A stretch of DNA of 64,000 nt from Peromyscus leucopus (GCF_004664715.2 NC_051063.1:140003843-140067842); one strand, 5' to 3'. Shown: positions 10,405 to 21,153, counted from the stretch's first letter. Notes: generated from the letters alone by a model not told the origin. A program made the numbers and translations.

Positions 10405-10580
10405 AGGAAGGTTGAAGAACTGTGTGACCCACTGCGGATGGGGGCCGGGGAAGGGGAGGCTTCTGCAGGTGGTCTGCTACAGAGCTGGGGGTGAGACTGG
10501 AGGAGAGGAAGGAGAGGGGAAGATCTGCAGTTAGCCTACCTGCTTCCCTGCATAGGTGGAATTTCCCCCAGCCTAGACTT
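10405..10580 (-). mobile_element. Inverted L1 5'-UTR monomer
   Basis: The reverse complement reads 'gcagggaagcaggtaggcta', 'gatcttccc', 'tgtagcaga.cacctgc' and 'cagtgggtcacacag'. These match in order the first monomer of the L1 5' UTR at 6630-6780. It joins directly to the plus-strand RT segment, so this is an inversion or the start of a second L1 on the minus strand. Confidence 0.6.
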
Positions 10581-10652
10581 AACTCATAATCTGCATATTT
10601 ACAAGGTCTGCCAGTGATTGCTATGGACATCCAGTTTTGAAAAGCATTCCTT

Positions 10653-10840
10653 CAAAGCAGTGGGTTTTGACTTTGACTATACTTTATAACCACTTGGGGA
10701 GTATTAAAAAATGCCTTAGTTCTTGGCTGTACTTTGACCAATTAAATCTAATCTCCAGAGCTGGGACCCAGGCATGGGCTAGGGGGTTGTTAGGAAAACA
10801 CTACAGGTGATTCCAATTTGCAGAGAAACAGCACTTAAGG
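10653..10840 (+). mobile_element. hAT-Charlie fossil, MER5-like
   Basis: Ends carry degraded hAT terminal inverted repeats: 'gcagtgggttttgactttg' near 10657 and 'ttgcagagaaacagcact' near 10818-10835. Between them are 'aaccacttggggagtattaaaaaatgcc', 'cccagagctgggaccca'-like text and 'caggtgattccaattt', the MER5A-type order. Short non-autonomous element with no coding capacity. Confidence 0.6.
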
Positions 10841-10844
10841 ATGG

Positions 10845-11420
10845 ATTAAAAATATATATATTCATTAGGTTCACCTGGCGTTTGGCTAACGTCTGAAACC
10901 AAACCACACTCCCGGCCAATTAAGTCACAGTGCCTAAGGCCCAGCAGGATGCCAGCGCCTGCGTCTGTCAGCTTCTCAGGTGAGTATACTTGTAGTCTGG
11001 ATAAAGAGGGTGCTTTGGGGTTTGGCTCAGGTCTCTTCTTTGCTGGAAGCCCTTCATAAGGCATCGCCTCCCTCCTCCACGGGCCAGGCATCTCTCCTCC
11101 GTGTTCCCATGCTGCCCTCTGCGCTGTGTACCTTCTATCTGGTGCTCTGAGGTTTGACTGTTTTTCCTTTTGTGTTTTTCTCACCGTGCTTGGCACACAC
11201 AAGAGACCCATCCAGGAGTTACCATTCCTCTTACATTTTTAGTTTAGCCCTGAAGTTCACCAAGGTTCGCCACGGCAGAAGTTTGACAAAGGGAGAGCGT
11301 TCCGTGGTAGGTGCACTGGTTGTGAAGCTGTTGCAATGGGTCTGGGTTGGAAGAGATGACCGGTTGGTGAATGAGCTCAGCCAGTGAGGGTGAACACCCA
11401 CCGGGAGGTAACAGGGATAG
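10845..11420. other. Unique non-coding DNA
   Basis: No repeat recognised. Minus and plus frames of 77-121 codons overlap here and have no family resemblance. Confidence 0.35.
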
Positions 11421-11424
11421 GTGT

Positions 11425-12176
11425 GCCCATTTGTTCTGCTGCTATAACATAAAAGATTTTCTGTTGTCTCGGAGTTTTAGAGGCTCCAAGTTCAAGATCA
11501 AGGTTTCTCAGTAGGATGGATTCCTCTGGGGAACTGTGAGGAAGAACCTGTTTTGCGTGTCTCTATTTGTTTGTTTCTGGGAGCTTGCTAGCAGTCTTTG
11601 GGGTTTCTTGGTTTAAAGCACATCGCTTGTTTATCTTTTTGACGTCTTCTCCATCCATGTGTGTTTAAATTCTCCCACCCCTGCTTCATGTGTGTTTAGT
11701 ACATCTGCATAAGTACATGTGTGTTTGGAGGCCAAAAGTCAATGCTAGGTGTCTTCCTCTATCTTGGCCTGATTTGTCTGAGACAAGGTCTCTCCTTGAA
11801 CCTGAAACTTACCCATTGGTCAGACTGGCTGGCCAGTGAGCCCCAGGCATCATCCTGTCTCCACCTTCCAATGATGAGATTGCAGGTAGGTACGTATGGG
11901 TCCCATGCCCGCCGGACTTATGTGGATAGAGGAGATCCACACTCAGCTCCCCACACTTTATTCACTGAGCCATCTCGCCAGCCCCCCATTTCCTCTTTTT
12001 GTAATGACGCACCCTGTGGGATGGCCCCACCTCCAAGTGCAGCCCTCCTCATCGATGATGACAATCACATTGCAGGCATAGGCAAAGGCTGTTTCCAGAT
12101 AGGGTTACTTTTGGAAGTACTGGAGATTAGGGCCTCAACACCCGAAAGGGACACAACTCAATCCATAGTGTAATAA
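11425..12176 (-). mobile_element. MLT1-type MaLR LTR split by a B4 SINE
   Basis: Reverse-orientation MLT1 text: 'ctgctgctataacataaaa', 'aggctccaagttcaagatcaagg' near 11482-11504, then after the SINE 'ggagattagggcctcaacac..aagggacacaactcaatccatag' near 12120-12168. The two halves belong to one old LTR interrupted at about 11690-11988. Confidence 0.65.
11690..11988 (-). mobile_element. B4 SINE nested in MLT1
   Basis: Reverse B4 landmarks: 'gagacaaggtctctccttgaacctg' near 11780-11804, 'agactggctggccagtgagcccca' near 11822-11845, 'atgagattgcag', and the tRNA-like head 'cactgagccatctcgccagccc' near 11962-11984. Younger than the LTR it splits. Confidence 0.8.
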
Positions 12177-12179
12177 ATT

Positions 12180-13060
12180 GTGTCTTATGCAAGCATTTTG
12201 CCTCAGGTAATTATGGTTTCGTCATTTTGGGGGTAAGTTAGATTTTTGCTGAGGGCAACACACTTGTTTTTTAGGCTTTTGTCACAACTCATGCAAAGGA
12301 ACTCTGGGGATGCTGACAGAACTGGAAAGGCAAGTGTCCTCAGCCAGCTGACGGCCAATATGAGCTAAAGAAGCACAAGAGAGCGAGGGGAGGAGGTAGA
12401 CGCCATTGTTCTTGGTTGCTTTCCCTGCTTGGAGCTGATGCCTACCTAGACATGCGTGCGTATGCGCTACAGAAAGCAGGCGCTCCTTCCTTCCTCTCCT
12501 TTCTCTCTGGCTTTGTTAATTGTTCTTTTGTGATTTTTGTCATGGCAATTAAATGCAGTGCAGGTTCGGTAATTAGCCGCTGTAATTAGAAACACTTTCA
12601 GGTTAGGAGGGCATTTCATCCGTCTGGTTTTAGGAGCTGCCACTGGCATTCTCTTGCCAGTGCTTGGACTTGGTTGGTGGCGGGAGGCAGGGGGTGGGGG
12701 TGGGGTGGGGGGTGGCAGGACTGGGCAGCTGTACACAATTAATGCCAGAGGAGGCTTTCTGCTAACAATGACACCTTGCATCCTGCCCTCAGAATTCTCC
12801 CTGGCAGCTGCAGGCAGAACTGTGTGGAGGGCTGTTCCTGCAGCTAATCACTCCCAGATCCCTCTCCAGCCCTTGGGTGCATGCTCTCATGCTAGAATCT
12901 GGACAGGATTATGCAGTCAGTGCCTGCCAGAATGGGACCATCCCCTCACAGGGTCTCTTTTCTGCCTGACTTTTTCCCCAACATGGGGCCAGGAGATCCT
13001 CCAGAAATTTATAAAAGAACAACTTTTTACATGGGACACCTGTATCTCTTGTTAAAGCAA
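12180..13060. other. Unique DNA with G-rich tract and possible CNE
   Basis: Holds a homeodomain-motif cluster (12515-12600) and a G-rich tract at 12690-12716 with several G runs. No repeat family recognised. Overlapping frames of up to 133 codons on both strands are unconvincing. Confidence 0.4.
12515..12600. promoter_or_regulatory. Candidate enhancer block, homeodomain cores
   Basis: Four ATTA/TAAT cores lie within 65 bp: 'ttaattg', 'caattaaa', 'gtaattagc' and 'gtaattaga'. The surrounding text is free of recognisable repeats. Function is inferred from motif density only. Confidence 0.25.
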
Positions 13061-13064
13061 AGAA

Positions 13065-13215
13065 TTGCTGAATTGGGGTGTAGTGGCGTACAATTTTAAT
13101 CCCAGCACTCGGGAAGCAGAGGCAGGCAGACCTCTGTGAGTTCAAGGCCAGCCTGGTCTACAGAGCAAGCCAGGGATACCTAGTAAGACCCTGTCTCGAA
13201 AAAACAAAAAACAAA
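13065..13215 (+). mobile_element. B1 SINE
   Basis: Forward B1: 'tttaatcccagcactcggga', 'gtgagttcaaggccagcctgg', 'gaccctgtctcgaaaaaac'. The 5' end is diverged ('ttggggtgtagtggcgtac'). Confidence 0.9.
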
Positions 13216-13315
13216 CCCCCAAACAACAACAAAGATGTAAACACACACACAATCCATACACACATACAAACAAAACAAAAGCAAACCTCATAAATGTTTA
13301 AAGAAGAGAAAAAAA
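13216..13315 (+). repeat. A-rich and CA-rich tail expansion
   Basis: Expanded A-rich tail of the preceding B1, with interrupted CA and CAAA units. Confidence 0.6.
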
Positions 13316-13447
13316 CCCTACTGTTTTCTCTACAAGTTTTCAGCTCCTGAAAAGCAAAACAAAAAACAAGAAAATTCTAACAAACCTGAAATCAAAGCCT
13401 ACAGGAAACCCTGCCAGAGTGGGTGGGTCTGATGTCAGTCACAGTTT

Positions 13448-13481
13448 TGTGTGTGTGTGTGTGTGTGTGTATGTGTGTGTT
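13448..13481. repeat. (TG)n microsatellite
   Basis: Nearly pure TG tract with one TA interruption, followed by a run of seven G. Confidence 0.85.
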
Positions 13482-13489
13482 GGGGGGGT

Positions 13490-14286
13490 TGTGTTTACAA
13501 TCTGTTATCAGAAGTTGAGCCTCTGTGAGGAAATAAAAGGTCCTTAAACTGTTATTTATCCTTTTTTTTGGGGGGGGATCAGTCTTGACTCCTTTTGTCT
13601 TCCATCTCTAACTTTTGGGTTTGGGTTTCATTTAAGGGGCTTGCCCGTGGGTTTAGAAAGGAGCTGAAGGAAGTTCTTCCTGTGTTGGCTGGACATTGAC
13701 ACCCATAAAACAGCAGCAGAGAAACTCAAGGTGGGCTCTTCGCCCGATCCCCAACTGTTGGGAGCATCTACCCATCCCTGGTCCTGCTGGGAGAGCTGCT
13801 CAGATCAGTGTGTATCCAGTCAGACTCAGAATCACCTGTGAGGGCTCACAAGTCTCCCCAGAACCACTCTGACACCCCAAATAAGTAAACTTCCATATCT
13901 CCCTTAGTCTTAGGGCTCAGGACAGGGTGATCTTTGAAAGGGATCATCAGGGGTTCTGACATCTATTCAAAATCTTTTTTTTAAATTAAAAATAATTCTC
14001 CTGAGTGTGGCATTCTCTTCCATAATATATCTATTTTTCATTTGAAGGGAAAGATGACATTCCCCCTCCTCACTACATTTGTGATTGAAATTAATGATCC
14101 TCTGCAGATGGTACCTGTCTGCTGTGACCTGGGGGAACTGGTGGATGGGGGGAGCTGAAAATGTCTGCTGGCAGGACTCACTTGAACATAAGAAACTGAG
14201 TTGTTATTAGACTGAGGCACAGCGATGGGAAGAAGTGGAGAACTGCCCCATGTTTCTGGGTGACAGTGTTTGGTGAAGCCCTTGGT
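13490..14286. other. Unique non-coding DNA
   Basis: Contains a T8G8 step near 13562-13578. No repeat family or exon recognised. Confidence 0.35.
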
Positions 14287-14402
14287 TGTTGTTTTTTGAG
14301 ACAGGGTTTCTTTGTGTAACATCCATGGCTGTCCTGGAACTCACTTTGTAGACCAGGCTGGCCTCAAATTCAGAGATCCTCCTGCCTCTGCCTCCTGAGT
14401 GA
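14287..14402 (-). mobile_element. B1 SINE, 5' truncated
   Basis: Reverse B1: 'ttttttgagacagggtttct', 'gtagaccaggctggcctcaa', ending at 'cctcctgagtg'. The 5' end of the SINE is missing. Confidence 0.85.
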
Positions 14403-14657
14403 TTGCTGCTTGTTCTTTTTGCCTCAGGGGCCTTGTGATAGACAGCCTGGGTCCACAGTGGGAACTTACCCCTGTCTTTCTCTTTTTACTCTTTGAGTCT
14501 TTGAATGAGGACTTGACGTTGAAGAACTAGCCAAGACCATGAACATGCAGGTCAGATGCATCAGGCTCCTGACATTAGCTTGTCGAAGGCGCCTTAATGT
14601 GTTGTGATAATTAAGAGTCTCTAGCAGTGAGTGGGGGTGGGGTGGAGTGGGGTCAAT

Positions 14658-14709
14658 GGCTGTGGATTCAGGAAGAACACCTTGGCTGTGGATTCAGGAA
14701 GAACACCTT
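14658..14709. repeat. 26-bp perfect tandem duplication
   Basis: The 26-bp segment at 14658-14683, beginning ggctgtggattcagg and ending acacctt, is repeated exactly at 14684-14709. Confidence 0.95.
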
Positions 14710-14799
14710 ACCTGTGGTAGGCATGTGCTAGCGCTTACGGTCAAGTGTGCTTGAGTGACCCGCTCCCGTCTCTGCCTTGCGGTGAGATTTCCTTCTGTA

Positions 14800-15262
14800 T
14801 TAGGCTGGCTCCTCTACAGGATCGGAACTGATAGACTGTGTGTACATTATAAAGGATACTCATTAAAGTGGCTTACAACAGCTCAGGGCTGGGTGGTCCA
14901 ACAATGGCCAGCTGCATGCTGGAGAGGCTGAGAACCTCGGAGCTGCTCAGGCTTGGCAGCTGACTGCTGCAGCAGTCTCCGGGTAGGCTGAAGGTCTGGA
15001 GAAGTCCCAGCGATGCTCTGGTCTTTGGTCCACGCTGAAAGAAGAAGCTGTGTTCTGATGTTAGGACAGCAACAGAGAGCCAGGGCGGGCGAGCAAACAG
15101 GGCGGATTTCCCGGCCCTCTGTATAGCTGGGTTGTTGCCAGCTCTGGAGGAAGTCTTTCCTACTTAACCCTTCCTTGGGATGCTCTCACAGATGTCCCAG
15201 GGGGTGGATCTCTTAGTTGATCCAAGATGCCATCAAACTGGCAATCAAGATTGACTGACACA
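14800..15262 (-). mobile_element. ERVL-type LTR, rodent, diverged
   Basis: On the minus strand the LTR starts TGTGTCAGTCAATCTTGATT near 15262. Its 3' part corresponds to 'ggatcggaactgatagac', 'attataaaggatactcatta' and 'gtggcttacaacagc' near 14820-14885, the region that holds the polyadenylation signal in better copies. I recognise the pattern as a common rodent LTR but cannot name the subfamily. Confidence 0.55.
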
Positions 15263-15487
15263 GCATGGCAGTGTGTTGATGTGAGTGTGGGGGCGTGGAG
15301 TAGGGCCAGTCTTTAAGGACACAGTGTCATCTGGTTGACCTACCTTGGTCTCCAGGAAAAGGGGGTGGGGGGAGGAACCCTGACAGGAATTCTTGAGAAA
15401 GCAAACCAAGTCTTACCTTATCTGTAAGTCTGATCTTTGTCTGTCACAGGATGTCCAGGTTCACACAAGATGCTTTTTTCTCTTTCT

Positions 15488-15632
15488 CTGGTTTTTCGAG
15501 ACTGTTTCTCTTTGTAGCCCTGGCTGTCCTGGAACTCACTCTGTAGCCCAGGCTGGCCTTGAACTCAGAGATCTGCCTGCCTCTGCCTCCAGAGTGCTGG
15601 CATTAAAGGCGTGTGCCACCACTGCCTGGCCA
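15488..15632 (-). mobile_element. B1 SINE, nearly full length
   Basis: Reverse B1 from 'tttttcgagactgtttctct' to 'ggcgtgtgccaccactgcctggcc'. Both ends are present. Confidence 0.92.
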
Positions 15633-15654
15633 CAGATACTTCTCAAACTTAGTT

Positions 15655-15896
15655 CTCCTACTTACTTATTTCTACGAGTGTTTTGACGGAAGGTATATGT
15701 ATTTGTGTGTGAGTGTGTGTGTGTGTATATATGTGTGTGTACCACCTGCATGCCTGGTGCCCACAGAGACCAGAAGAGGGAGTTGCATCCCCTGGAACTG
15801 GAGTTAGGGTGATTGTGTGCCACTATGTGGGTGCTGGGAACTGAATCTGGGTCATCTGCAAGAGCAGCTCTTAACCACTGAGGATCTCTCCAGCCC
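15655..15896 (-). mobile_element. B3/B2-family SINE with internal (TG)n
   Basis: Reverse B3: 'ggtgcccacagagaccagaagaggg', 'cccctggaactggagtta', 'tgggtgctgggaactgaa', and tRNA-like head 'ctgaggatctctccagccc'. A TG/TA tract near 15705-15740 occupies the tail-proximal part. Confidence 0.88.
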
Positions 15897-16035
15897 TGTT
15901 AGTTCCCTTCTTATTTCCTCTAAATAGTTCCTACTTCTTCTTGAAGACATTCTTTTCATTGACCAAGTTATGTAGTTTAAATTGTGCTCCCTTGCCCTGT
16001 ATTATTTCTCTTTCAATAACATCTGTAAGATATTC

Positions 16036-16264
16036 ATTTTTAAACATAATGTATTTACTTATTTTATGTTTATATGTTTGTGCCTGTGTGTGTCTGTGTA
16101 GGCAACGTGTGCGGGAGCCTGTGGAGGTCAGAAGAGGGCATCAGATCCCCCACGGAACTGGAGTTACAGGTAGTTGGGAGTCAACATACAGGTTTTGGGA
16201 ACTGAACCCAGGTCCTCTGCAAGAGCAGCAGTTGCTTTTGACAGCCAACTCATCTGCCAGCCCC
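16036..16264 (-). mobile_element. B3 SINE
   Basis: Reverse B3: 'gtggaggtcagaagagggcatcagatccc', 'ggaactggagttacaggtag', 'ggttttgggaactgaacccagg', and head 'catctgccagcccc'. Confidence 0.9.
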
Positions 16265-16297
16265 ATTCTTACAGGAATGTCTTAGAAAACGCGTGCT

Positions 16298-16525
16298 TGG
16301 GGCTGCAGTGATGGCTTCAGTGGTTAAGGGCACTGGCTGCCTTTCCAGAGGACCTGAATTCGATTCTCAGTACCCATGTGGTGGCTCATAACCAGCGGTT
16401 ACTCCTCCCACAGGATCTGATGCTCTCTTATGACCTCTGAGGGCATTGCACACATGTGCACAGACGTATAGACAGGCAAAATATGTATACACACAAAATA
16501 ATAAAATAAATTAAAGATGGGGAAA
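16298..16525 (+). mobile_element. B2/B3-type SINE, forward
   Basis: Forward head 'ggggctgcagtgatggcttcagtggttaag', then 'ccagaggacctgaattcgattctc', 'gtggtggctcataacca', 'ggatctgatgctctcttatgacc' and an A-rich 'aataataaaataaatt' tail. It faces the adjacent minus-strand B3, head to head, separated by about 33 bp. Confidence 0.88.
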
Positions 16526-16844
16526 AAATCCATGTTTGCCTCTAGTGCTACATGGGTGATTTTTTTTTTAAAATCAAAGTTCACTGTGAACTCACAATTT
16601 CCCTCTTACTTTAGTATAGTGAACTTTTTACCTTAGCCTGTCTTACTCAGGAATTGAGGTCATCTGGTACTACAGGAAGGGGCTAAGCTGCATTGCACAG
16701 AGCTGAGTTCAAACCCAAGGGTTGCTGATGCAGAGCTATGCAGGTCTAGTTCTCTGCACTTCGGTTACCAAAGCAGAAAACAGACAACAGTATTCCCCCT
16801 CCCCCAGAAGCACTGATAATAAAGTGAGGTGATGTGTGCTTTTT

Positions 16845-16982
16845 GTTGTTGTTTTGTTTTTTGAGACAGCGTCGCTACACAGCTCTGGCTGTCTTTGAAC
16901 TCAATAGGTAGACCTGGCTGGCCTTGAACTCACAGAGATCCACCTGCTTCTGCCTCCCAAGTGCTGGGATTAAACATGCCCT
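16845..16982 (-). mobile_element. B1 SINE
   Basis: Reverse B1 with T-rich tail and 'gagacagcgtcgctacac', 'tggctggccttgaactcacagag' and 'gtgctgggattaaa'. The distal 5' end is diverged. Confidence 0.88.
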
Positions 16983-16989
16983 ACATATG

Positions 16990-19140
16990 TACTATTTCTA
17001 TTGCAGTATCTGCTATAGATGAAACGATTTGAACTTCTCTCTTCTTTCTTGGAAAAAGAAAACTTGCTCAATGCACAAGGCCCTTAAGAGTCTGCTCAGA
17101 TTTAGGATAGAACCACAGTGAAACCTTTTTTAAAAAAAGTGAGTCAACAGCCTAGCTAAGACCCTGCTGTTGGACCTTTATCTTTACAAAAGGTAATGGA
17201 GATGGTATTCAGCACACTGTCATCAGTCTGATGCCGGACTGAATGCTGAAGAGGGTATGTGGTGTAGACACAGTAATAGAAAATTGAACTGGATAGCAAG
17301 GTTAGATGCAGAAGTCATTAGCAGGTGGAGCTTTGGCTATTTCCTTAACATGTTACAGGAAGGTGGGGAAAACACAGGCAGAACAGTTAAGAGCTTTGCA
17401 CACTGATGGACCTTGATTTCCTCAGGTTAGTGGTTTCAAGAGATACTTGGCAAGGTCTGGGCATTCTTTATTGTAGTCACTGGGATGGCAAAGGGGGGCG
17501 GAGTGTAGATGTGGGGCTGGCACCAGAGAGTTGAGGCTGGGGTTGATGCTGAACCTCTTGCAATGCATAGGGCACCCCAAGCAGGGAATGCCCTGGTCCT
17601 CATGGGAGCTGCATCAAGAGCAGAAGCCCTGCTGTAGATGAATCCTGGTAGGCTCTGTGTTTAAGGGGTGGGCTTTGTTTTCATCAGGAAATTATACAAG
17701 TGAACACAAGTCCTAAGTTTTACCGGTGTATCCATTTATGATCTCTCAAGAAAACAACACAGAGCTCAGCAAAACCTAGCTTGCCGTCAGCACCTTGAAT
17801 TTTGTGTTGCAATGTTGATAGAGTGGTGACTTTCTTAGACTTTCACAAAAATATTACTCTGTGTGTGTGTGTATGCACACCCACATGTGTAGATGCACAT
17901 ATATATACCACTGACTTATCTCTCTAGCCAACAAATGATATTTCTAAAGAGTTTAATGTGCTTGCTGTAAACTTAAAACTGCTAAAAAAATGAGTCTATT
18001 AGCAAAACATTCTGCAAATGGAGAAGTGGCTGTGATTAATGGAGCAGTGTGTCTGAGACTCCTCTCAATTAAGGCCAAATGAGTTCCAGGAATCAAACAT
18101 CTAAAAATTAGATTATTCGGATTTCTCCCATCTTTGTTAATTATCAGATTTAAAAATGGCACTGTGGTTTAATTAGGTGTGGGAATAAAACCTACAGTCT
18201 CTACACTGTTCAAGGATGATAAATCCCTAAGACTGAGGCCAAATTAAGATTCTGTGTTCTTAATTCCTTTGCTCTGAACCCACGTTGGCTCCTTTATTGG
18301 CCATTTAACCGCCTTCGTAGGTTCTCAGATCCCCTCAAATTAGTCTCTTGTAGAGAGTTGCTAAGTGCATGTACTTAACTGGGTTGTCAGGGTGGCATTT
18401 CTCTGTGTGTAAAGTCCCTGTTTAGGGTAATGTTGAGACAGGAACATGCTGAGCGCTTGTGTCTTCCGGAATTCTGGGGACTTCACAGCCACCACCTTGT
18501 CATCCTTCCAAGTCCCCATGCATTTGCTTTTGTAAGCTGCCCAGCAGAAATAAGGATATTCTAAAGAGACAGCTCTGTCCCTCAGCCTTATTAAACTGGT
18601 GCCACAATGTACCCCAAGAAAGGGGAATTTGCCCAGCAATCTCATGGTGAGAGAAGGAAATGTTTCGAAGCCTGGCACTAGCCAGCAGGGAAGCTTGTCT
18701 CCCAGGAAAGGGATTCCACAGTTCGATCTCCTAGTCAGATCAGCTGCCATGTGAGAAGAGGGTGAAGCTGGGCCAGAGATGGGTCATGGGGTGGGGCTGC
18801 TGAGATGTATTATATAGCCCTGGCCCTCTGCTTTAACCTCACCTCAGGATCCAAAGATAGACTGGAAGAGGAGGTCACGAGATCGCCGGTTCTTTTCCTC
18901 ATGTGGCAGCGATGAGTAGATTCCATTTGTCTGCTTTTTACTAATCGTCTGGCTCTTTTAACTGTTTTCCCAAGGACAAGTGGAATAGCTGAAATGTGGG
19001 GTGCTGTGCCTCTTCTCCAAAGGACGCTTCCTACTTAGATCCATGGTGGTAGTCAGACATATTTTAAATATGGACGTGGAGTGAGTGAGAAGAGTAGAGG
19101 AGGGGAGAGCTGGGAGCCTTGGGTGAGGCTGAAAAGGGAA
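16990..19140. other. Unique non-coding DNA with possible CNE
   Basis: About 2.1 kb free of recognised repeats except a TG/CA tract near 17860-17905. A minus frame of 129 codons at 18361-18750 has no recognisable domain. Includes the candidate enhancer block 17945-18270. Confidence 0.4.
17945..18270. promoter_or_regulatory. Candidate conserved enhancer block
   Basis: AT-rich, repeat-free and unusually dense in homeodomain cores: 'gattaatgg' near 18034, 'tcaattaag' near 18065, 'gttaattatc' near 18136, 'tttaattagg' near 18168, 'aaattaag' near 18241 and 'cttaattcc' near 18259. Similar texture is typical of deeply conserved developmental enhancers. This is inference without an alignment. Confidence 0.3.
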
Positions 19141-19144
19141 GGTG

Positions 19145-19315
19145 CTATGGTTCAAGTATGGGATGTCCTCCAGAAATTCATAGAACGAGTTAACAAATGT
19201 AGGTCTCCTCTGTAGCCGTGTTTCAAGACCATGAGGGCTTTCACCTGACCAATCAATCTACCTATCAACAGCTTCATGGCTGAATGGACATAGAAGGTTG
19301 TGAAGACTATGAGAG
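19145..19315 (+). mobile_element. Ancient MaLR-like LTR fragment
   Basis: 'ggttcaagtatgggatgtcctccagaa' is like the 'tatggtttgaatgtgtcccccaaa' start of MaLR LTRs. It continues with 'gtttcaagaccatgagggctttcacctgacc' and 'tggctgaatggacatagaaggttgtgaagac'. Recognised as an old interspersed repeat; family assignment is tentative. Confidence 0.45.
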
Positions 19316-19329
19316 GTAGTGTTTTAAAA

Positions 19330-19510
19330 ATGATATTCGTTTACTTTTATGGGCATTGGGGTTTTGCCTGCGTGTGTGTCTGTGTGAGAGTATCAGATTC
19401 CCTGGAACTGGAGCTATAGACAGTTACAAGCTTCCATGTGGGTGCTGGGAATTGAACCTGGGTCCTCTGGAAAAGCAACCAGTGCTCTTAACTGCTGAGC
19501 CAAGGAGCTA
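19330..19510 (-). mobile_element. B3 SINE, partial
   Basis: Reverse B3: 'ccctggaactggagctatag', 'tgggtgctgggaattgaacctggg', 'ccagtgctcttaactgctgagcca'. The end of the tRNA-like head is degraded. Confidence 0.88.
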
Positions 19511-19514
19511 GATC

Positions 19515-20810
19515 TTGATTGGAGGCAGTAGATCTGTGGGAGCTTGCCCTGGGAAGCTGGCTCTTTATCCTTGACCTCCTCCCTCCCTCCCTCCCTGTGT
19601 TTCCTGAGTACCATGAAGTAAGCCACTTGATTCTGAGATGTGTTCCCTGCCATATGATGTTCTCGCACCGGAACCAGGTCGTCTTGGACCAGTCCTCTGA
19701 AGCCAGAAGTCAGAATCGACCTTTTTATCTTGTGGGTGGACTTTGCTCCTTTGTTATTTCATCACAGGGATTAGTAAGTGGCTAACACAGAGGGGAGAAT
19801 GGTTGAGGAAAAAGCCAGGTGATGTGAGCATCTTTAAAATGAGGGAGAAGAATCCAGATGGTTGTCACTCTGAAGATTGGCGTGTGCATGCCTTTGTGTT
19901 TCAGAATCCTTTTCCGCAAGCAGAGAGATTAAGAGCACTGCCCCCCCCCCTTAACTCCTCCATAAATAACCTCCAGTTACTTTCCTTATTTGTAGGGATA
20001 TGCTTTTTCTGGACGCCAAGGTGATTGAATATTGATTTGGTTAAAAATAGAGACCTAGTCTCCATTTAAACCCTGCAGTCCATCCTTGCTCTCCCCCGCT
20101 ACATCACTTCTATCCTATTTTCTGAAGACCAACTTAATTAAAAGTGCCATGGATGGCTTATCACATTTCTTCATCTGAAGAGGAAATGGTAACAAGAACA
20201 GTTCCTCGATACTGTAACCAAAGGAGCTGGTAATTTGGAGACTAGGTTTGGGGGAGAAGCACAAGGAATTGTTTAAACGTCAGTGAATAAGAACCACTTA
20301 TTCACTGTCGCTTGGCCAGGACAGTGCTGGAGAAGGCTGTGTCTTTATCTGATGGGGGAAGAACTTAAGAACCGCTTAAAGCAGTTTGTGGGAGTAACAA
20401 CACGAGATCTACGTGTTTCGAGTGAACAGCCACAGCTCTTTTCAACCAGGAAGTTGTCATGGCAGATCGATTTCAGAGTGATAGGCATACACCTGCTCTT
20501 GTGTTTTTTGTTAGTGAAGACTGTTTTATCTGCTGATCATAGGGGAAAATCCCTGAAATTTTTGTCCCATTCTAGGGAAGAACATTCTTCTTTAGTCTTA
20601 AGAGAATCGAAAGGGAAGCCAGACTGTCTCCCCCTAACCCCCTGGACAAGGACGAGGAGACGAGCAGCAGACAGCAGCAGGTCTTTTTGCAGCCCCGGGG
20701 AAGCCAGCTTTACAGCCAGTGATGTCCAGGGCATCATCGAGGGCATGCCTCTGTAGCAGAGCTTATCCACGTCGGCACTATTGACATTTTAGGTTGGGAA
20801 ATTATTTCTT
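19515..20810. other. Unique non-coding DNA with possible CNE
   Basis: Contains a short (CCTC)n run at 19578-19594 and a C10 run near 19941. Overlapping open frames of up to 157 codons (20283-20756) have no recognisable domain. Candidate enhancer block lies at 20035-20230. Confidence 0.35.
20035..20230. promoter_or_regulatory. Candidate conserved block
   Basis: AT-rich, repeat-free, with 'gattgaatattgatttgg' and a palindromic 'cttaattaaaag' near 20133. Weak evidence from texture only. Confidence 0.2.
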
Positions 20811-20812
20811 GT

Positions 20813-21153
20813 AGGGCTGGAGAGTAGGCTCAGTTGGTAAGGTATTTGCCCCACAAGCATGCGTACCTGAGTTTGGATCGCCAGTATCTATTAACAAAAA
20901 TGCCCGGAGTGGTGGTGCATGTTTTTAATCTCAGAGCTGGGGAGACAGAGACAGGGGAATCTTGGGGGCTAGTCAGTATAACTGGATTGGTGAGCTTCAG
21001 GTGCAGTGAGAGACTCTGTCTTTAAAAAGAAGGTGGAGAGAGACTGAGCAAGACACCTGCCATTGACTTCTGGTTGCCGCATGAACATGGGGTGTGCACA
21101 CATGTATCCAAATGTACACATATATGAGTACACACCCTTACACAAACACACAA
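20813..21153 (+). mobile_element. B4 SINE, full length
   Basis: tRNA/ID-like head 'agggctggagagtaggctcagttgg', B1-like middle 'ccggagtggtggtgcatg' and 'gctggggagacagagacaggggaat', then 'gtgagagactctgtctttaaaaag'. The B4 tail 'agcaagacacctgccattgacttctgg' ends in ACAC-rich text. Confidence 0.92.

Noticed and set aside
11721..12173. 150-codon open frame
   Set aside because: Lies in a reversed B4 SINE and the MLT1 LTR it splits.
18361..18750. 129-codon minus-strand open frame
   Set aside because: No domain or codon-use evidence; adjacent to a regulatory-type AT-rich block.
20283..20756. 157-codon plus-strand open frame
   Set aside because: No recognisable motif and overlapped by an opposite-strand frame.
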